This document shows positions 1 to 4,910 of a stretch of 5,949 nucleotides of DNA, in pieces. The DNA comes from Methanosphaera sp. rholeuAM130 (lineage in GTDB: Archaea > Methanobacteriota > Methanobacteria > Methanobacteriales > Methanobacteriaceae). Under the pieces are notes generated by a model that searched no databases, was not told where the DNA came from, and was given only the letters and a program-made list of their open reading frames with translations. The DNA is taken from the NCBI GenBank assembly GCA_003266065.1, contig MUZY01000187.1, positions 9,161 through 15,109 on the forward strand, read 5' to 3'. The position numbers and the translations under genes were made by a program. How positions within the stretch are numbered: position 1 is the stretch's first letter; the number at the start of each line of letters is the position of its first letter.

Positions 1-204
1 GGAAAGGTAGTATTTAAGATAAACGGTAAGACTGTAAAGGATGAAAACGGCAAGGTAATCTATGCAAAAGTGGTGAATGGACATGCAAGTGTAACTTATA
101 CGATTCCGGATAATATGAAGTCTAAAAATTACACGATTACTGCTGTTTTCATATCCTCGGAATATGAAAGAATTGAAGATTCCAAAACGTTAACCGTAAT
201 ATAG
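1..204 (+). CDS. C-terminal end of an Ig-like-repeat adhesin-like surface protein (5' partial)
   Basis: An open frame runs from the first base to a TAG at 202-204 and gives 67 residues with no start in view, so the gene is cut by the window edge. The residues fit the end of one bacterial/archaeal Ig-like repeat: an opening G-K-V-V-F-K-I-N-G-K strand, a middle V-N-G-H-A-S-V-T-Y-T strand and a late N-Y-T-I-T-A-V-F strand, ending in T-L-T-V-I. This pattern is typical of the very large adhesin-like proteins that gut Methanobacteriales export to their surface (family knowledge). No membrane anchor or sorting signal follows the repeat, so the protein ends on its Ig fold; anchoring, if any, must lie upstream or depend on other wall interactions. 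It is closed by a terminator that overlaps the stop codon. Binding target unknown. Confidence 0.75.
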   Translation, partial: GKVVFKINGKTVKDENGKVIYAKVVNGHASVTYTIPDNMKSKNYTITAVFISSEYERIEDSKTLTVI

Positions 205-244
205 GATAAGCATTTAATATTATTATCCTATTTTCCTTTTTATT
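201..244 (+). terminator. Hairpin plus T-tract terminator of the surface-protein gene
   Basis: A perfect 9-bp stem (201-209 ATAGGATAA with 223-231 TTATCCTAT) encloses a 13-base loop and is followed by a T-rich run (231-244, with T4 and T5 blocks). The left arm contains the TAG stop codon of the upstream gene. Hairpin plus U-run resembles an intrinsic terminator; in archaea the U-run alone can be enough. Confidence 0.6.
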
Positions 245-496
245 AAATTTATAGTTTTATATTTATAATTTCAATTATTCCAATGGTTAAATAAAACATG
301 AGATATATTTTGTGCAAATGATTGCCATAACCGTTATTGGGTTATCGGTGGTTCATAATAATTTTTTCTATCTGGTTGCTTTTCTTTCCACAATATTGTC
401 ATAATCCATTAATTTTGCTTAAAATCATTGATTTTAAATTTTTTATTTAGATAAATAATTAACTTTTTATAATGGTAATTCTAATACTATTATTGT
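245..496. other. AT-rich intergenic DNA without a recognisable gene
   Basis: No ORF with a plausible start, ribosome binding site and protein-like composition was found on either strand. It contains one GC-richer patch (321-353, 14 of 33 bases G or C) with two competing short dyads, followed by T6 at 362-367, and a perfect AAAATCA-T-TGATTTT palindrome at 421-435. Long AT-rich gaps of this kind are common in Methanosphaera and Methanobrevibacter genomes. Confidence 0.5.
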
Positions 497-510
497 AATA
501 AATTTATATT
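497..510 (+). promoter_or_regulatory. Probable archaeal BRE/TATA promoter of the first CBS gene
   Basis: AATAAA (497-502) fits the archaeal BRE pattern RNWAAW and is followed directly by TTTATATT (503-510), close to the TATA-box consensus. Transcription would then begin about 25 bases downstream, near 531-535, leaving a leader of roughly 40 bases before the ATG at 573. In such AT-rich DNA TATA-like strings occur by chance, so the position is the main support. Confidence 0.45.
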
Positions 511-533
511 AGGAAGTGCAAAGTAATAATTAG

Positions 534-553
534 GTTATTATATTTTTAATAAC
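534..553 (+). repeat. Perfect 7-bp dyad in the leader of the first CBS gene
   Basis: GTTATTA (534-540) and TAATAAC (547-553) are exact inverted copies separated by six bases. The dyad sits at or just after the predicted transcription start and two bases before the GAGGAG ribosome binding site (556-561). It could be a repressor operator or an RNA hairpin that restrains ribosome access. It is almost all A/T, so chance is possible. Confidence 0.4.
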
Positions 554-572
554 ATGAGGAGTAGTGATAGAC

Positions 573-1151
573 ATGGATATTGATATGGCTGATAGTATTG
601 GAATTAAGGATGCTATGACCTATAATGTCATTACAGCTAAGAGTAACGCTACGGTTTCTGAAATAGCAGCAATAATGACTGAAAATGATATAAGTTCCGT
701 GGTTATACTCGACGATGAAGTTGAAGGAATTGTATCTAGTAGCAATATAATCTCTAAGGTTGTTTCAAAGAATATTGCACCAAAGGATATTACAGCGGAC
801 ATGGTCATGACGGATTATGTTAGCATTGGATTAAACGCTTCTTTAATTGAAGCTTCATCGGTAATGTTAAAAAACAATTCTAAACTAGTATTGGTTATGG
901 AAGATAAAGAATTGAAAGGTATCATTTCGCAGACCGATATAGTTAGAGTTTCACCTGAATTAATAGAATTATTCGTTGAACAAAGTAGCATTGATGAAAA
1001 AGCATACTTGGATGATGTTAGCTATAAAACAGATTATGATGAAAATCTAGATGAAGGTGTATGTGAGAAATGTGGCGTCTATAATCAATTGGAAGAATTC
1101 AACGGTCAATTTTTATGTTCCGATTGTATGGACGAATCAGATGATAACTAA
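573..1151 (+). CDS. Two-CBS-domain protein with C-terminal zinc ribbon
   Basis: This 192-residue protein holds one CBS pair (Bateman module) followed by a four-cysteine metal-binding ribbon. With numbering from ATG 573, CBS1 spans about residues 9-66 and CBS2 about 73-126. The acidic C-terminal segment carries C164-x2-C167 and C182-x2-C185, a zinc-ribbon or rubredoxin-like knuckle pair. CBS pairs usually bind adenine nucleotides or S-adenosylmethionine; archaeal CBS-plus-ribbon proteins such as Thermoplasma Ta0289 form a known family with bound metal. CBS2 keeps the ribose-contacting Ser/Thr-x-x-Asp pattern (GIISQTDI), while CBS1 has Asn instead of Asp (GIVSSSNI), so one site may be weakened. 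ATG 573 was chosen over an in-frame GTG at 564 because GAGGAG (556-561) is only two bases from the GTG but 11 from the ATG; ATG 585 is also possible. It is followed 47 bases later by another CBS gene, probably on the same transcript. Target unknown. Confidence 0.85.
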   Translation: MDIDMADSIGIKDAMTYNVITAKSNATVSEIAAIMTENDISSVVILDDEVEGIVSSSNIISKVVSKNIAPKDITADMVMTDYVSIGLNASLIEASSVMLKNNSKLVLVMEDKELKGIISQTDIVRVSPELIELFVEQSSIDEKAYLDDVSYKTDYDENLDEGVCEKCGVYNQLEEFNGQFLCSDCMDESDDN

Positions 1152-1198
1152 AATCCATTCAATAAAAATACGATAACAAATAACAGGAGAGAATATAT

Positions 1199-2140
1199 AT
1201 GCGAAATAAATTAATCAAAAAAATCAACACAATTGGAAATCCAGGAAACTTACAGATTACTAAAAAAGCAGACACTGATGGAGACATTATGGAAATCGCT
1301 TATAAAGAAGTTGTAACGGCATCTCAAAGTGCATCCATAATTGAAATAGCAAATTTAATGAGTACAAAAGATTTCAGAAGAGTGCCAATAACCGATCCGG
1401 GCAGTGGAAAGTTAATAGGTATAGTGACGACAATGGATATTCTTGACTTCTTTGGAGGAGGAAAAAAATACAATCTGATAACACAAAAACATCAGGGTAA
1501 CTTCTTATCTGCAATAAACGCACCTATCAAGGAGATAATGACCACCGGCGTAAAAACAATGACAAACAAAGACACTATCGTCGATGCTGCAACATTGATG
1601 CTTGAAGAAGGTATTGGAGGATTCCCTGTAGTCAACTCCGAAAATAAAATTGTTGGAATGGTTACCGAAGGGGATATCGTAGATAAATTACAAAAATTCG
1701 TAGCAAATGTAGAAGTTCAGGATGTAATGGCAACAAAACTAATAACGACGACACCTGGTACACCTATTGAAGGCATAGCCAAAATAATGGTAAGAAACTC
1801 CTTAAGAAGGGTGCCTATTGTCGGTGAAGATCCAAATTCACAGTCCAAGGAAGAAAAAGTATTGGGATTTGTAACGGCATCGGATATACTTAAATATATT
1901 GGAGAACACAAATTATTTGCAAAACTCTTCTCTAATGAAGGTGAAGATGTTGTAAATACGACGGTTGACGAATTGATGGTAAAGGACTTATTGACAGTAT
2001 CAAAATATGATAAGTTGGGAACTGTTGCTAAGTTAATGATGGAAAAAAATATTCGTGGAATACCGGTAGTTGACGATGACAAGAACACTTTAATTGGAAT
2101 AATAACAATTAGGGATTTATTAAAGTCAATTATCAAATAG
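1199..2140 (+). CDS. Protein of four tandem CBS motifs
   Basis: The 313-residue product consists of four CBS motifs, i.e. two Bateman modules, after a short basic N-terminus. They lie at about residues 33-86, 109-163, 173-233 and 256-310. Each ends in the conserved strand plus Ser/Thr-x-x-Asp ribose-contact pattern: GIVTTMDI (74-81), GMVTEGDI (153-160), GFVTASDI (223-230) and GIITIRDL (300-307), so all four look competent for nucleotide or S-adenosylmethionine binding. No enzyme, transporter or DNA-binding domain is attached. Such archaeal proteins are often labelled IMP-dehydrogenase-related because IMPDH carries a CBS pair, but the catalytic barrel is absent. ATG 1199 follows AGGAGAG (1185-1191) at a good seven-base spacing. 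The 47-base gap to the gene before has no clear promoter, which supports cotranscription. An acidic, Ser/Lys-containing insertion (about 209-220) lengthens CBS3. Role inferred: energy- or methyl-donor-sensing regulator acting on an unidentified partner. Confidence 0.88.
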   Translation: MRNKLIKKINTIGNPGNLQITKKADTDGDIMEIAYKEVVTASQSASIIEIANLMSTKDFRRVPITDPGSGKLIGIVTTMDILDFFGGGKKYNLITQKHQGNFLSAINAPIKEIMTTGVKTMTNKDTIVDAATLMLEEGIGGFPVVNSENKIVGMVTEGDIVDKLQKFVANVEVQDVMATKLITTTPGTPIEGIAKIMVRNSLRRVPIVGEDPNSQSKEEKVLGFVTASDILKYIGEHKLFAKLFSNEGEDVVNTTVDELMVKDLLTVSKYDKLGTVAKLMMEKNIRGIPVVDDDKNTLIGIITIRDLLKSIIK

Positions 2141-2151
2141 AATTCTTAATG

Positions 2152-2205
2152 ATTAATATTATTATTGGCTATATTTATTTATTATAGATTACAGATAATA
2201 TTAAT
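2152..2205 (+). repeat. AT-only inverted repeat after the second CBS gene
   Basis: ATTAATATTAT (2152-2162) and ATAATATTAAT (2195-2205) are exact 11-base inverted copies around a 32-base loop. It begins 12 bases after the stop codon of the four-CBS gene and could be a 3' stem or weak terminator, but there is no strong T-run. The composition is only A and T, which makes a chance match fairly likely. Confidence 0.35.
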
Positions 2206-2208
2206 TAT

Positions 2209-2320
2209 AGAGGGTGTTTTAAAGACAATGACTAATTTATATACTTTAAAGTTTTAACAATTTAAAACACTAAAAAGGAGAAATAATAATCAATATAATT
2301 TTTTCCCCAAAACACCCTCT
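2209..2320 (+). repeat. 12-bp perfect inverted repeat bracketing the promoter of the third CBS gene
   Basis: AGAGGGTGTTTT (2209-2220) and AAAACACCCTCT (2309-2320) are exact inverted copies with centres 100 bases apart, unusually GC-containing for this intergenic DNA. The core heptamer occurs a third time inside the interval: TTTAAAACAC (2261-2270) is the exact inverse of GTGTTTTAAA (2214-2223). The left arm can therefore pair with either of two downstream partners, 10 bp or 12 bp. The interval also holds a local hairpin (2251-2257 with 2262-2268), an orphan AAAGGAG (2274-2280) with no ATG, GTG or TTG at useful spacing, and T6 (2299-2304). Either a multi-site DNA operator or a folding leader RNA would fit. 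Confidence 0.7.
2231..2243 (+). promoter_or_regulatory. Probable BRE/TATA promoter of the third CBS gene
   Basis: ACTAAT (2231-2236) fits the BRE pattern RNWAAW and runs into TTTATATA (2236-2243), an almost ideal archaeal TATA box. The start of transcription is predicted about 25 bases downstream, near 2265-2268, giving a leader of about 85 bases before ATG 2353. The middle heptamer copy (2264-2270) would sit on the start site, which suits a repressor site, and the outer copies flank the promoter. Confidence 0.55.
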
Positions 2321-2352
2321 TATACTCAAAAAAATACAAGGAGTCGATTCAA

Positions 2353-3177
2353 ATGACAATTGATAAAATAATGGCAAAAGATATCGTGACAATACGCAAA
2401 GATCAAACAGTATTGGATGCAGTAAAGCTCATGAGCAAACATAAAATTTCCAGATTGCCAGCGGTTTCATCAAAAACCGGTGAATTGGTGGGAATTGTTA
2501 CTGATGTTGATATTGCAACCAAAACGTCTGCAGCCAAATATGAATCTTTACCATTATCACATATAAGGATTTCTACAATAATGACGCATGATGTCATCAC
2601 GGCAAAAACATCCGATTCTATATTATCAGTACTTAAAACAATGGTCGATAAGCATATCGGTGGCGTACCGATTATGGATGGGGATAAGATTGTTGGTATG
2701 GTGACAAAAACAGACTTCTTAAAAGATTTGGATAAAAAACCATATAATGAGGTAGCGATAAAGGAAATAATGACAAAAAGAGTTGTTACGGTAAGTCCTG
2801 ATGACCGATACGTTCATGCCAGAAGATTGATGTTGGATCACAATATTAAACGTCTGGTAGTAGTAAATGCAGGGGTAATAATAGGTATCCTGACGGTTAA
2901 GGACATGGCTAAAACAATCATCGACTTTAAAAAGCATGTGCCTGAAAAATATCAGCATTCCCAGATAAGAAACTTATTCGTACAGGAAATCATGTCTCAG
3001 ACTATTGAAACGGCAGACCAAAACGATACGATAGCTGACGTGGCTAAAGTAATGGTTGCAAAGGAATTCAGTGGAATGCCTATAGCCGATGAGAAAAATA
3101 AGGTACATGGTATAGTATCCAAGTCGGACATATTGAAATTTGTATATAACCATAACAGAAAACGTGGAAATTACTGA
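2353..3177 (+). CDS. Second protein of four tandem CBS motifs
   Basis: This 274-residue protein is built almost entirely of four CBS motifs, at about residues 1-57, 72-127, 136-190 and 208-264, with a short basic tail (HNRKRGNY). All four retain the Ser/Thr-x-x-Asp ligand pattern: GIVTDVDI (47-54), GMVTKTDF (115-122), GILTVKDM (178-185) and GIVSKSDI (253-260). Each motif opens with a variant of I-x-x-I-M. It resembles the gene before in architecture but starts straight in CBS1 and differs in linkers, so the two are paralogues rather than a recent duplication. ATG 2353 follows AAGGAG (2338-2343) at nine-base spacing. It has its own promoter and an unusual repeat-bracketed leader, so it is probably regulated separately from the upstream pair. 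Ligand likely AMP/ATP or S-adenosylmethionine (family knowledge); partner unknown. Confidence 0.88.
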   Translation: MTIDKIMAKDIVTIRKDQTVLDAVKLMSKHKISRLPAVSSKTGELVGIVTDVDIATKTSAAKYESLPLSHIRISTIMTHDVITAKTSDSILSVLKTMVDKHIGGVPIMDGDKIVGMVTKTDFLKDLDKKPYNEVAIKEIMTKRVVTVSPDDRYVHARRLMLDHNIKRLVVVNAGVIIGILTVKDMAKTIIDFKKHVPEKYQHSQIRNLFVQEIMSQTIETADQNDTIADVAKVMVAKEFSGMPIADEKNKVHGIVSKSDILKFVYNHNRKRGNY

Positions 3178-3190
3178 TTTCCATTATTAC

Positions 3191-3277
3191 TCTTTTTTTA
3201 ATTATTTTTTCAGCTTTTAACATAATTCAATTATTTTTATTCAGTTATTGTCTTATGTTTTTTCAAATTATTTTTTT
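3191..3277 (+). terminator. Cluster of oligo-T terminator tracts
   Basis: T7 at 3193-3199 and T6 at 3205-3210 begin 16 bases after the stop codon of the third CBS gene, with further T6 (3258-3263) and T7 (3271-3277) runs. Runs of this length are the main termination signal of archaeal RNA polymerase; no strong hairpin is needed or seen. Confidence 0.6.
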
Positions 3278-3310
3278 ACTTATCTCTGTACCCGTATTTT
3301 ACACAAAAAT

Positions 3311-3325
3311 ATTAATCTTTTATAA
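3311..3325 (+). promoter_or_regulatory. Probable BRE/TATA promoter of the prephenate dehydratase gene
   Basis: ATTAAT (3311-3316) fits the BRE pattern and TTTTATAA (3318-3325) is TATA-like. The expected transcription start, about 25 bases downstream, falls near 3343-3348, on or next to the ATG at 3343. The box overlaps the alternative ATG at 3325, which argues against that start. Another TATA-like string lies at 3331-3342, so the exact box is uncertain. Confidence 0.4.
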
Positions 3326-3342
3326 TGACATATAATTATATA

Positions 3343-4179
3343 ATGATTAATAATAAACAGGTTGGCTATCTTGGACCCGAAGGAACATTTTCAAATGAAG
3401 CCGCTTTAAAAGTCACGGATTCAAAAGATACTTTAGTAGCATTTGACAACATAATCAGCATCTTCGAATCACTGGCCGATCATGAAATTGATGAAGCGGT
3501 CGTTCCCATTGAAAATTCTACCGAGGGATCAGTTTTGGTTACATTGGATGCATTGATGCATTATAACCTTAAAATCAGGGGAGAATTTCTACTTCCCATC
3601 AGGCATTACCTATTGGTGCAAAAGGGAGTAACTATCGATGACATCACGCTAATATGTTCCCATCCTCAGGCAATAGCCCAGTGTAGAAATTACATACACC
3701 AAGTTAATAAGCGGGTTCATGCAACATCAAGTACTGCAGATGCTGCAAGATACGTATGCGAGTTGGCAACCGCCGGTGTAATAGGAAATAAGATGCTCTC
3801 CCGGAAATATGATCTTGAAGTATTGGATGGAGAGATTCAGGATTACGATAATAATGTCACCAGATTTGCATTAATATCCCATGAGGATGACTTTCAGATA
3901 ACCTCCAATGATAAGACATCAATCATTTTGTCATTGCATGGCGATAAGCCCGGAGGATTATATGAAGTCTTGTCTATTTTTGCCAGGGAATCTATCAACC
4001 TTACAAAAATAGAATCCAGACCATCAAAAAAGGGTATGGGAAAATACCTGTTTTTTATTGACATGGAAGGTCATAGAAATGAACCTAAAATAAGTCATGC
4101 ATTGAATGACGTTAAGAATCAAACAGATTTCTTTAAAGTCTTGGGTTCATATCATCAGATAACTGTTGGGGGGAATTAA
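3343..4179 (+). CDS. pheA: Prephenate dehydratase with ACT regulatory domain
   Basis: The enzyme converts prephenate to phenylpyruvate, water and CO2, the committed step to phenylalanine, in the cytosol. Numbered from ATG 3343 (278 residues), the catalytic domain (about 7-180) shows GYLGPEGTFS (8-17), VPIENSTEGSV (54-64), SHPQAIAQC (106-114), STADAA (130-135) and the catalytic T-R-F triad (173-175). An ACT domain (about 191-275) carries P-G-G-L (203-206, commonly P-G-A-L) and E-S-R-P (224-227), the phenylalanine-binding motifs, so feedback inhibition is expected. Length matches stand-alone archaeal enzymes; no chorismate mutase domain is fused. An ATG at 3325 would add six residues, but it overlaps the likely TATA box, and the domain normally begins within a few residues of its start. 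Neither ATG has a clear ribosome binding site, which suggests a leaderless or nearly leaderless mRNA. Its 3' end overlaps the next gene by 14 bases. Confidence 0.93.
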   Translation: MINNKQVGYLGPEGTFSNEAALKVTDSKDTLVAFDNIISIFESLADHEIDEAVVPIENSTEGSVLVTLDALMHYNLKIRGEFLLPIRHYLLVQKGVTIDDITLICSHPQAIAQCRNYIHQVNKRVHATSSTADAARYVCELATAGVIGNKMLSRKYDLEVLDGEIQDYDNNVTRFALISHEDDFQITSNDKTSIILSLHGDKPGGLYEVLSIFARESINLTKIESRPSKKGMGKYLFFIDMEGHRNEPKISHALNDVKNQTDFFKVLGSYHQITVGGN

Positions 4180-4879
4180 AATAGGACCAGGAAACTCTCG
4201 GCGAGATATAGAAAAGAAATTAGAGGATTTAGAAAAACAGAAAGATGAAGGACATATTACATTGGAGGAGTATGATACCTTAAGAATCCGATTTGAAAGA
4301 AAATTGGGAAATAGGGAAGCGGTATCTAAGCTTCAGGAAAGAAAAGGTTTCAAACCATCCAAAATCGCTGAAAAGAAGGCAATCAAGGAAGAACTCTATG
4401 ATGATTTCGTAGACAAATATGCAAAAAGGGATAATATCGATGCACAGAAGGCGGCATCAAACTCACTCAGCGGTAAAACCAAGGGATTGCTCCTGTTGGT
4501 ATTTGTATTGGTGGCATTTACCATTGGAATTGCCGCTGGTATGACGGCTCTTCAGAATCAACACCAGGAAGTAATATCCAACATAACCATATCGGACTCC
4601 GCATTCATATCCAATGCAACATTGGAACAGGCAAAGAATCTAACGCAAAAAAACAACAATATGACATCAACCAATACCAATAAGAAAACAACAACCAAAA
4701 AATCATCAAGTACATATAAGAAAAACGCTACAACCAGTTCTAATACGTCAAGCGGTTCAGGAAGTTCATCCAGTTCATCCGGTTCATCCGGTTCAAGCAG
4801 TTCAAGTAACTCCAGATCATCATCAAGCAGTTCCGGCTCAAGATCATCGGGCAGTTCATCATCAGGCAGTTCAAGATGA
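4166..4879 (+). CDS. Single-pass membrane protein with SHOCT-like N-terminal region and Ser-rich tail
   Basis: Function not recognised. The 237-residue product has three parts. Residues 12-100 are highly charged and helical; E20-L47 (LEDLEKQKDEGHITLEEY and following) resembles a SHOCT-type short helical hairpin, often found in oligomerising membrane-associated proteins. Residues 107-129 form one hydrophobic membrane segment. The outer part has six N-glycosylation sequons (N139, N150, N158, N165, N187, N193) and a basic/Thr/Asn stretch, then a tail (195-237) in which 32 of 43 residues are Ser. The positive-inside rule (K-rich residues 60-106) puts the N-terminus in the cytosol. The start is uncertain: TTG 4166 overlaps pheA by 14 bases and lacks an upstream ribosome binding site, and there is no in-frame ATG until residue 125. 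An ATA at 4181, seven bases after a G6 run (4168-4173), is an unorthodox alternative. Translation is probably coupled to pheA. Confidence 0.75.
   Translation: MGGIKIGPGNSRRDIEKKLEDLEKQKDEGHITLEEYDTLRIRFERKLGNREAVSKLQERKGFKPSKIAEKKAIKEELYDDFVDKYAKRDNIDAQKAASNSLSGKTKGLLLLVFVLVAFTIGIAAGMTALQNQHQEVISNITISDSAFISNATLEQAKNLTQKNNNMTSTNTNKKTTTKKSSSTYKKNATTSSNTSSGSGSSSSSSGSSGSSSSSNSRSSSSSSGSRSSGSSSSGSSR
4763..4807 (+). repeat. Five 9-bp tandem units encoding the Ser-rich tail
   Basis: Units AGTTCATCC (4763, 4772), GGTTCATCC (4781), GGTTCAAGC (4790) and AGTTCAAGT (4799) follow each other without gaps and encode Ser/Gly-Ser-Ser triplets. Degenerate TCA/AGT/AGC serine codons continue to 4876. The in-frame nine-base period should allow the tail length to vary by replication slippage without frameshift. 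Confidence 0.75.
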
Positions 4880-4910
4880 TATTTAATAATTTAATCAGGG
4901 GAGATAAATT

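Noticed and set aside
325..360. tRNA or C/D box RNA
   Set aside because: GGTTCAT looks like part of a T arm and AATGATTG loosely like a C box, but no acceptor or anticodon stems and no D box are present.
421..435. Perfect palindrome AAAATCA-T-TGATTTT as an operator
   Set aside because: It is about 70 bases upstream of the predicted TATA box and nearly all A/T, so chance is a sufficient explanation without comparative data.
620..808. Reverse-strand ORF of 62 codons opposite the zinc-ribbon CBS gene
   Set aside because: It lies wholly inside a well-supported CBS gene, and its product is a low-complexity Ser/Thr/Ile-rich shadow with no family signature.
1717..2136. Reverse-strand ORF of 139 codons opposite the first four-CBS gene
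   Set aside because: The forward frame carries two intact CBS motifs there; the reverse product has no recognisable domain.
2403..2958. Reverse-strand ORFs at 2403-2600 and 2719-2958
   Set aside because: Both are antisense shadows of conserved CBS coding sequence, with no ribosome binding site or family resemblance.
1199..3177. IMP dehydrogenase
   Set aside because: Only the CBS motifs are shared; the catalytic TIM barrel and active-site Cys loop of IMPDH are missing, so this is not the enzyme.
4748..4876. CRISPR-like or satellite repeat
   Set aside because: The 9-base period is in frame and encodes Ser/Gly triplets; there are no spacers, so it is coding low complexity.
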